From Geosiphon pyriformis (lineage: Eukaryota; Glomeromycota; Glomeromycetes; Archaeosporales; Geosiphonaceae): a stretch of 64,000 nucleotides of DNA. A program made the position numbers and the translations under genes. The stretch is from the NCBI GenBank assembly GCA_016748015.1, contig JAAOMT010000324.1:126434-190433 (forward strand), written 5' to 3'. Below are positions 57,183-64,000 of the stretch, piece by piece. Every line of letters begins with the position of its first letter. The first letter of the stretch is position 1. The notes beneath the pieces were generated by a model that worked only from the letters and a program-made list of their open reading frames with translations, searched no databases and was not told the DNA's origin.

Positions 57183-59053
57183 TGGGAATAGGAGGACACC
57201 TGAGACCCTGAGTTAGCACACAACTGATCAAACTTCCCCAGAATCATACCAACAGAGGTGTTAAAAGCTGCCAGCTTGGATTCTAAAGAACCCACCTTAA
57301 AGGTCAAAATCTTTGAACTACTTGAACCTAAATCTGAACCAACAGAAGGAAGTAAAGATGTCACCACAGGAACAGTCAGAGTAGCATCCAAAACCATATC
57401 AATATCGGCAGCCACTGGGACAGCCAAAACACCAGAAGAAAAAGAAGGGGGAGCCAAAGACACCAAATTCATGCCACTAAGTTTGTGCACAATACGAGAA
57501 ACCTGATTATGTAGGAGCCCCAAGGAACGTTCCAAAGATGCCAAACAAGCACTCAACAAATAATCATCATTTGGAAGTAGAGGACTACCACCACCTAAAC
57601 CAGAAATACCAAGAGAGAAGACACTAGAGTCAAAACCAGAACCAGAAGAAAAACCACCAGAAGAGGGAGCAAAAGACACCACTTGGGCCCATAACTTGCC
57701 ACCAAAAGCAGCAGAGCGAGAAATAGGAACATTTTTCTTTGCGTACAGTTTGGCCAGCTGGAAGCAATTGGCACTGGAGGCAGGCTTTTTAAATGAAAAT
57801 AAGGGCACAAGAGATGATACATTCAAAGCATCACACTCAAGAGCTGAATGACCAAGACGTCCACATTTCCCACACCGAATCACATCAAATCTAGTCCATG
57901 AGAGTTGAACACCACCAAGAACAGGCTCAGTGAGAAAAGCAGAATTCAGATCATTCTCAGATTCAAAGCCAACCACAGCACAATAAATTCTATTACCAGT
58001 GTCTAATGAACAATTAATGATGCAAGTCTTGCCATCAGTCCTATCCAAAAGATTACTAAGATCATGCACCGTTGTTCCCACCAACAATATAAACAGAAGT
58101 GCCCTAAAACAATCCCTAAAGGCCCAGATATCACAATCTCCCATGGCTTTGGCCACACGTACTGAATCTTTCCTGATTAAGAATGACCATCTTGACGCTA
58201 ACTGATCTGCTTGACTCAATTTGGCAAACTCCACCACAGCCTTCTGCCACATGCCAATTAACTGAATCTTGATCAACTTGATTTCTCCAAACTTGGCGAC
58301 TGTGGCGACAATTATTTCCTTCGGGATATCCATGGGAATTTCTTTAATCACCACAGCTCGATCTGAATGTACTCCTGATTTTATGAGATTAGTGTTTACG
58401 ATGATCCCTTTTTCCCTGGCTAATGACGCAGCCTTTCTCATGCTTTCTTTTGATGTGAAAGTAGATCTGATGATCTCTTCAAATTTTGAGGGAGTAGTGG
58501 CCCCCCCAAAACCATTGACTGAAGAAAAAATTTTCCTAATTAGCCGGGTCTTTGCCATTGCTGAATTACTCTCTACAGCTGAGAGATCAATATCCAATGC
58601 AAAGGATTTTTTGATTGATACTTCCACAGAAGTCTTAATAATTTTTGGATTGATCTACTTTTTTTCCAGAGAGATAGGCAAGCAAGGAGGAAGCACAATT
58701 TCATCATCATCCATAGCAAAATTAGGAGAACCAAGTGGAAAGCCAAACACTGTACCAGTATTAACACATTTTGCTTTGAGAATAGTGGCAGCTGAGTCCA
58801 GCGGAGACCTCTCACTTATACCAGACATGCCAACATCCTCATCATCACCAGATATACTATCCACATCAGAATATACACTATCATCAGACCCAGATTTACT
58901 CAAAGAGATATTCTTCTCATCACCAGAGTGTTTAACATTCCCAAGAACCACCTTTTTTTTTTGAGCAAAAGAACCACCAGCAGGACCATGGAAAGCACTT
59001 TTGGGCACCTTTTTTTTGGACATATCACTGCTCGAAACAGTCTTCAAATCCAC
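57179..59053 (-). pseudogene. LINE ORF1: RNA-binding zinc-knuckle protein
   Basis: One frame from ATG at 59,053 (an internal ATG at 59,023, MSKKKVPK, is the likelier start) to TGA at 57,179-57,181. A single stop, TAG at 58,655-58,657, follows SLEKK where Trp is expected (TGG to TAG). The N-terminal 120 residues are acidic and Ser-rich. 58,357-58,117 encodes an RRM-like segment (AVVIKEIPMD..). 57,833-57,874 encodes a knuckle CGKCGRLGHSALEC. A Ser/Gly-rich stretch and a C-terminal helical segment follow. ORF1 proteins bind the element RNA. Only one stop separates this copy from an intact frame. Confidence 0.85.
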
Positions 59054-59160
59054 AATGAAAGGATTATTAAAGAAATATTGAAAGATTTGACAAGAAAAAA
59101 CAGAAAACTTCTTTTTCAGAAATGCACCTTTTTGAGGATTTTTAGGAAGTAAGAGAGAAA

Positions 59161-59873
59161 GAAGTTTTTTATATAATTTTAAGTTAAAAATTATTTATAT
59201 TTATTATAATTTATTAAAAAACTTTGGTTATATTTTCTTATTTATATTAAATTCTGTTATATAAAAAAATATTATTGTTGTTTTAATAAAATAGCATGTT
59301 TTATTTAATTAGTTGTTAATTCTTTGATAATTAAATATTATATAATAATAAGATTAATAATTATATAAATATAGTTAGTATAAAAAGTTTTGTTTTCAGA
59401 AATTGGTTTTTAAAAACATTAAAAATATTTAAAAATAGTTTTAAAACTATTATAAATTTTATTAAAATTGTATATAATATAGCTGGTTATTTTAAGTTAA
59501 ATATATAATTGCTTAATTTTAATTTTAAAATTATTTATAAAAAATAAAATTTAATTATTAGCAATAGATTATAATTTTTAAGTTTATTATTAAATAGCTT
59601 TGTTGTAAATATTTATAATTTAAGTTTTAATTATAGTATTTTAATTAATTTTGGTTTTAAAGTTTTATTATCTTTAATATTTATGTTTTTAATAATATAA
59701 ATTTATAATATTGTTTTAAGTAATTAATTATATATAAAAAAAACATAAATTATATTTTTTTTTAAATTTAATATATTATAATAAATAATAATTGGACTGT
59801 AATTATTAATTAATATAAAAAATTTAATTAAACAATACAGTTAAATATTAATTCAAAATAAATTCAGTAAATA

Positions 59874-59913
<40 letters not shown>

Positions 59914-61080
59914 GACCAAATTAAAAAAAGCTTTTGTTTATAGCCAAAAAAAAATTAAATTTTATAATTAATGTTAATAATATATTAAAAAAAGAAAAAA
60001 CCAAACTTATTTTTAAAAAAAAAACAGATTTTAAAACAATTAAAGTGTTTTAAAAAACATAAAAAAACACTATTTTTAAATATTTTAAAAAAATGTACAA
60101 CAGTAAAAAAAAGTTGCTTTTGTATTGTCTTGGTTTTTTTAGCTATTTGAATAACAATAAAAAAATAATTGTAAAAAACAGTAGCTTTATTATTAATTTA
60201 TAGTCAAAAACTTTAGAACTTTTTGCAATAATAATAAAAATATTAAAATTAGTTTTAAAGTATTATTTTAACTAAAAAAACTTTTAGCCAAAAACTAATA
60301 ATATGTTTTTAAAATAGTTAAAAACTGTTTTGTTTTAAAAATATTTAAAAAAAGCATTTTTACAAATAAAAAAACATTATTTACTTTTTTTATTTTTTGT
60401 TCTAATATAATTATTATAGTTTTATGTACATAAATAGTGATTTTCATTAAGTAATTAAAAAAATTCTTTTTAACCATTCTGTTTTTATAATAAATTATTA
60501 TTAATTATTCAAATTTTATAAGATTAAAAATTAAATAATAATATTTTATTAATATTGTGTTTATGTTTTTTAAATTTAGATTCTATTATTAATGCAATAT
60601 TATTTTAAGTTTTTAATAAATAATTATTTAATTGTTTTGTGTTTTTATTTTTGATTTATATATTTCTTTAATAAAAATAATTATAACTTCTATTATTTTT
60701 TTGATGATTTCTTTATTTTCATAACATTATTTTACATAAAATTCTCTTTTAAAAATAAGTTATCAATTTATTATGACTGAGATTTACTTGAAAATTTGAA
60801 TTATAAATCTAATTTCAATATTTTGAATCCTTTTTCATTTGAGAATGATTTCAAAAAGTTACATCAGTGCTATTTTGAGTTTCATTGGCATAAAAGTGTT
60901 AGAAGTGAACCAACAATTATCGAGAGACAACAATGAGATCTAATAATTTAATGACCAAGAATATTCTTTATCGGTTGGCGCTATGATAGAGCTCTCGAGG
61001 AATAAAAGTTGAAGTCGAAAAATGATCATACCCATTTTTTATCCATGATCGTTATATATTGAATTGAAAACTATTCTGGT
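59161..61080. other. AT-rich spacer, no gene seen
   Basis: Almost pure A/T to about 60,780 with long homopolymer runs. A 60-codon frame at 60,295-60,477 is Lys/Asn/Ile/Phe only and not credible. 60,780-61,080 is more balanced and lies downstream of the uS7 gene. It may hold that gene's 3' untranslated region, since AATAAA at 61,089 on the plus strand is not the relevant orientation and no clear signal stands out on the minus strand. Confidence 0.5.
59876..59914. repeat. (ATT)n microsatellite
   Basis: About 12 uninterrupted units of the trinucleotide TTA/ATT in the AT-rich spacer. Confidence 0.9.
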
Positions 61081-61104
61081 AGAGTTCCAAATAAAATATT
61101 GTTA

Positions 61105-63254
61105 TTACCACTTAATTGGCAAATTCGCACGGTTTGCCACTGCCAATTTGTGGACCTGATTCTTTTTTTCTAGTACTTTGCTAACCCCATTAATAACAGC
61201 CAAGATCTCCATCCCAAACCTGACCCCAAAACTTTTCTCTGGCCGTTTATCGCTAGCCTCTATTATCCATTTAATAGCACGATGATGCCGTTGTCGTTCA
61301 TTTAATGGTCCAGGAACCTGGATAACTTTGACACCCTTGCGTTGGGAAATCACGCGAACCAGAGGGGAGGCGGTTTCTATGGCTGCATGAAGAATTTCAA
61401 CAGGATTTGAATGGGTTTGGATTTGGATAATATGAAGAGCGTCATTAAGAATGGCTTTGGCTATGGTTTTTTTACCGTCCCGCATTATCATGTTGGTCAC
61501 ATGCGAGAGAATTGGATCATGTCTCGGAGGGATTATATCTTGTTTTATATCGGCGCCGAAAGCAGATGTTTGTGATGGAAAGGAAGGATTAGTAAGACTC
61601 TCGAGCAGTGGTGGAAAGGAAGTATGTTCTGCTGAGTTTTCTTTATATGGCTGTTCACGTGATAAGCGTTCTTGTTTAAAAGGTGATTTTTTCGGTTCTT
61701 GGATTTTTGGGGAAATCGAAGATGAAAAGTCACGTTGAGGTAGTGAAGAAGATTCAGATTGCCAAGGTTTAGGAAATGGGGCAGAACCGCGATTATAATC
61801 TAGTGAGGATGATGATTTCAATTTTGGGAAGAGTTTTCTCTAGATTAGGCGGTTGTGCAGATGGAAAGCTTGGGGATTGCGATGAAAAAAAACCTATCTC
61901 TACCCCGACTGTCATCATAATCCACTTGTCGTGAGGGATATGAGCGAGGGCCACCTCTATAATCTCTCGAATATTGTGGAATACTGGTTTCTCGTGGTTT
62001 CTCTTGTGTTAAGAAAATAGAAGCGTTGGATCTGATTGTTTTCTCTGATGAAACTTGAGGCATTTCGAGAGAAATTTCCCTTTTCAGGTTCGATTGGGAT
62101 TCCTTGTGAAAACAGTGCACAACTTTATTGTTTTTACCATTATCATGATTAGTACTCAAGAAGTCACCTTCATCACCGGCCTTCATATTTTTACCAGAGC
62201 TGTCATCAGTGATCCCATTATTCTTGATAACTTTATCATTTATTTGACCTATTATATCATCGCTGGCTTTAATGTTACTACTAGAACTCTTAAATTTTTT
62301 GTTGAGGTCTTTAACCCCAGGATTTCCATTAAGCTTCCCTACCATGTGTACATTTTTATGAAGTGCATTGTTCCCAAGCCTATTCACTTCATTTTTAGAA
62401 CTGATGTTTTCGTTCCTGTAATCAAAAGCCTTTTGAAATATGTCATCTAAATGACTATTAGTGGCGTTGATTTCTACTTTATCATGCCCACTTTTCGTAT
62501 AAGTGTTCTTTAGAGAAAAATTACCATTACTGTCAATATTATTTCTAATCAAATCCTTTCTATTAAAACTGGTTTCAAATGATTTCTTAATATTGATTCC
62601 GGCATTTTGATTTATTTGTTTGTCATTTTCAATTGGAGAACTTTTATTGGGAATATTGCCTCTAAATTTAGGTTTGATGCCTACGCTTTGATTTATTTTC
62701 TCATTCTGGTAATCAACAACTAGGGTATTAGAGATGTTATCCCCACCGTTGCAACTGTTGAAGTCATTGTTCGACTTTTGGCTCACAGTATAATTATAAT
62801 CCAAACTACCACTGTTAAGATTTCGAGCTCTCTTTTCGATTTCATTTTCCTCAGCATTATTTATAACAGGGCCCTTCCCTTCTTTTTTAGATAAGTCTAC
62901 GGTCCTGATATCATTACGAAGCTTTTTTAGAGTTTGATTGCTTTCAGCATTAGAGTTTCGCATAGAATTATGGGCATCATTGTTTTTGCCACTCCTGCTA
63001 AGCTCCCCCACAGTATGGTTATGTATTTTTTGACTACTACTTTCAATGGGAGGAGGGACTTTGCTTCCACCTCCACTGTCTTGGTTTCCTAAAGAAAAAA
63101 ATGAGCTATGGAAAAAACAAACAGAGGAAGAATAAGTTTTTGGTTTTAACTTTCCTAGTAAACCCGAAGAGCTTCGAAGAGCCAGATAAAAAGACCTCGT
63201 CTTGATAAATACAGGGAGTTTGGTGGTGTTCGTCCGGGTTGCGAAAGCGCACAT
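61105..63254 (-). CDS. RSM7: Mitochondrial small-subunit ribosomal protein uS7, with long N-terminal extension
   Basis: uS7 organises the 3' major domain of the small-subunit rRNA. The bacterial-type S7 domain is the C-terminal 150 residues or so: RDGKKTIAKAILNDALHII, RKGVKVIQVPG, RHHRAIKWIIEA. I start at ATG 63,254 (MCAFATRT), which gives a basic, Ser-rich, acid-poor mitochondrial presequence. An in-frame ATG at 63,314 would add 20 hydrophobic residues. Exon 1 is 61,904-63,254 and exon 2 is 61,105-61,799. A 104-nt GT..AG intron (61,800-61,903) joins SR-D-YNRG in frame and gives 681 aa. Fungal uS7m is usually 200-300 aa. The extra roughly 400 residues are Asn/Ser/Lys-rich low complexity followed by an RG-rich stretch. 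No in-frame stops, so the gene looks functional. Confidence 0.85.
61800..61903 (-). other. Predicted intron of the uS7m gene
   Basis: Minus-strand GTAGAG..CACTAG. Without it, the upstream frame stops at 61,845 and the S7 frame has no ATG, its 5' end being a TTG preceded by an in-frame TAG. Removing exactly 104 nt keeps the frame (2,046 coding nt). CTAAT about 45 nt before the acceptor could be the branch site. An alternative donor 6 nt further upstream would change Arg-Asp to Asn. Confidence 0.65.
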
Positions 63255-63335
63255 ATCTTTAAGTATTGGATAAAGGATTAAAAAGAAGCAAAAAAAATCG
63301 GTTTGTAGATCCAATGATCTGATTATTTTTATGAC

Positions 63336-63342
63336 AAAAAAA
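63336..63342 (-). terminator. Pol III terminator of the tRNA-Gln gene
   Basis: Seven T on the minus strand, 6 nt after the tRNA 3' end. Confidence 0.75.
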
Positions 63343-63348
63343 TTCGAG

Positions 63349-63420
63349 AGGTCGCGCCGAGATTCGAACTCGGATCACAAGATTCAGAGTCTTGGGTGCT
63401 AACCATTACACCACGCAACC
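63349..63420 (-). tRNA. tRNA-Gln (anticodon CTG)
   Basis: 72 nt on the minus strand. Acceptor GGTTGCG pairs with CGCGACC (one G:T) and the discriminator is T. The anticodon stem CAAGA/TCTTG encloses CTCTGAA with anticodon CTG. The T arm is CCGAG-TTCGAAT-CTCGG. The A box TGGTGTAATGG and B box GTTCGAATC are intact and there is no intron. Reads CAG codons. It lies 95 bp upstream of the uS7m start codon, on the same strand. Confidence 0.95.
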
Positions 63421-63900
63421 AGGGATTATCGAATTATCTATTTTTAATTATATGAACTTTACTATGCATACAACAAAACAAAATTTTTATGGATGGTAAA
63501 AAATTTTAAAGATTCAAATATAAAATGCATATTTACACTTAACAAAATTAGTATTATTATTTAAAGTTATAAATTGATTATACATAATAATAAAATTTAT
63601 ATTAACCAACCAATTTTTCTTTATTAAAAACACTTTTTCAAATATTATAGAAATATAATTATTAAAAAATTAAACTAAAAAAATATACAAAAAAAGTATA
63701 ATTTTGGTTTAAACAATTATACATTTAAATTTAAATTTAAGTTTTGTTTTATTAGATATTAAAAAGTTTATTTGACTACAACTTATTAATATAAAAAAAA
63801 ATAACATATATTAAAAACAACTTATATGTTTACTATATATAATTAATTAAACTTATGTTAAAACTATATTATATTTGATATTTTATTATAAAATTTAGTA
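63421..63900. other. AT-rich spacer
   Basis: Between the tRNA gene and a more balanced segment at the window edge. A/T only runs; nothing recognised. Confidence 0.6.
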
Positions 63901-63905
63901 GTGTT

Positions 63906-64000
63906 AAGAGAAAGTCAGCCAGAGTTTCGACCACTGGTTCGGTTGGTAGTGGTTCAGGTCATAAAATCAAGAAACTCCCCAGTGGTACCAAGCTCTCAAG
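63906..64000 (+). CDS. Possible start of another gene, cut by the window edge
   Basis: The composition changes abruptly from AT-rich to about 50% G+C. One plus-strand frame is open to the end and encodes a Ser/Gly/Lys-rich peptide (RKSARVSTTGSVGSGSG..). There is no ATG inside it, so it would be an internal exon after an AG acceptor near 63,908 or begin with a start not seen. Too short to assign. Confidence 0.3.

Larger units (their letters stand above)
52359..59160 (-). mobile_element. Full-length two-ORF LINE (non-LTR retrotransposon)
   Basis: Minus-strand element with ORF1 (zinc-knuckle protein), ORF2 (AP-type endonuclease, RT, RNase H, Cys-His finger), a short 3' UTR and an A-rich tail (A with two T at 52,359-52,380, read on the minus strand). 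The order and the characteristic RT sequence match the LINE family I know from Rhizophagus genomes. G+C is clearly higher than in the surroundings, consistent with relatively recent arrival. The 5' end is placed at about 59,160 where composition drops. TATATAA at 52,351-52,357 and 59,170-59,176 could be a target duplication, but it is weak in such AT-rich DNA. Confidence 0.88.

Noticed and set aside
58269-58964. 231-codon plus-strand ORF
   Set aside because: It is antisense to LINE ORF1, which has clear domains and family resemblance on the minus strand. Other long plus-strand frames at 53-58 kb are antisense shadows too.
52351-59176. TATATAA as the proven LINE target duplication
   Set aside because: Seven A/T bases in DNA of this composition can match by chance, and the exact 5' end of the LINE is not fixed. 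It is kept only as a candidate.
61105-61821. uS7 as a separate 238-aa gene starting at 61,821
   Set aside because: The codon at 61,819-61,821 is TTG, not ATG, and a TAG lies in frame just upstream. A 104-nt intron joins it in frame to the upstream ORF with a mitochondrial presequence.
1-64000. Mitochondrial origin of the window because of its high A+T
   Set aside because: A nuclear-type tRNA with Pol III boxes and T-run, a nuclear gene for a mitochondrial protein with a presequence and GT..AG intron, and LTR and LINE elements all indicate nuclear DNA.

Overview
The window looks like nuclear DNA of a fungus, most probably an arbuscular mycorrhizal fungus (Glomeromycotina, Rhizophagus/Gigaspora-like). 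The reasons are the extreme A+T bias, a fungal-type mitochondrial uS7 gene with a short GT..AG intron, a eukaryotic tRNA-Gln(CTG), and a LINE whose proteins closely resemble the endonuclease/RT/RNase H LINE family I know from Rhizophagus. The genus is inference. Only about 3 kb (61.1-64.0 kb) looks like ordinary host genes. Nearly everything else is transposable element.

Layout. 1-1.5 kb: AT-rich DNA with no recognisable gene. About 1.5-4.18 kb: an ancient minus-strand Ty3/Gypsy remnant so AT-decayed that it is visible only by alignment to the younger copies. 4,177-45,562: one plus-strand Ty3/Gypsy element (here 'C') opened by a stack of later insertions. A solo LTR (4,944-5,801) lies in its 5' LTR. 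Element '1' (plus, 6,104-26,527) lies in its gag. Element 'B' (minus, 28,382-38,390) lies just before its protease. Element 1 is itself interrupted by element '2' (minus, 13,067-22,437) and by another solo LTR (23,157-24,092). Every nested insertion has a 4-bp target duplication or one that differs only by transitions (CCAG/CTGG, CCAA, CCAT, CCAA, ACAT/ATAT). 45,563-51,358: element 'E' (plus), 5'-truncated, with a 3' LTR. 51.4-52.4 kb: AT-rich spacer. 52,359-about 59,160: a full-length minus-strand LINE. 59.2-61.1 kb: AT-rich spacer. 61,105-63,254: mitochondrial uS7 gene (minus). 63,349-63,420: tRNA-Gln(CTG) (minus). 63.9-64.0 kb: probable first part of another gene running off the window.

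The Ty3/Gypsy elements share one architecture: gag with a CCHC knuckle, aspartic protease, a Cys-rich zinc-ribbon-like domain, a second CxxC..CxxC finger with an acidic Ser/Asn linker, a trimeric-type dUTPase domain, RT, RNase H, integrase, and a separate third ORF of about 210-245 aa ending at the polypurine tract. There are three LTR families: type 1 in B and C, type 2 in element 2 and both solo LTRs, type 3 in elements 1 and E. Each family carries its own array of short palindromic repeats just upstream of a TATA box. The type 2 copies always sit at the top of the nest and are the least decayed, so that family was the most recent to move.

All copies are dead. The visible damage is overwhelmingly G:C to A:T transition. 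In the LINE the 4.7-kb ORF2 keeps a single reading frame with no indel but has 14 internal stops, nearly all explained by TGG, CGA or CAG/CAA changing to a stop. The most original items for follow-up are the dUTPase inside a Gypsy polyprotein, the conserved third ORF with an in-frame TGA-CTN at the same place in four copies of two families, the family-specific palindrome arrays, and the U5/PBS complementarity that could allow self-priming.
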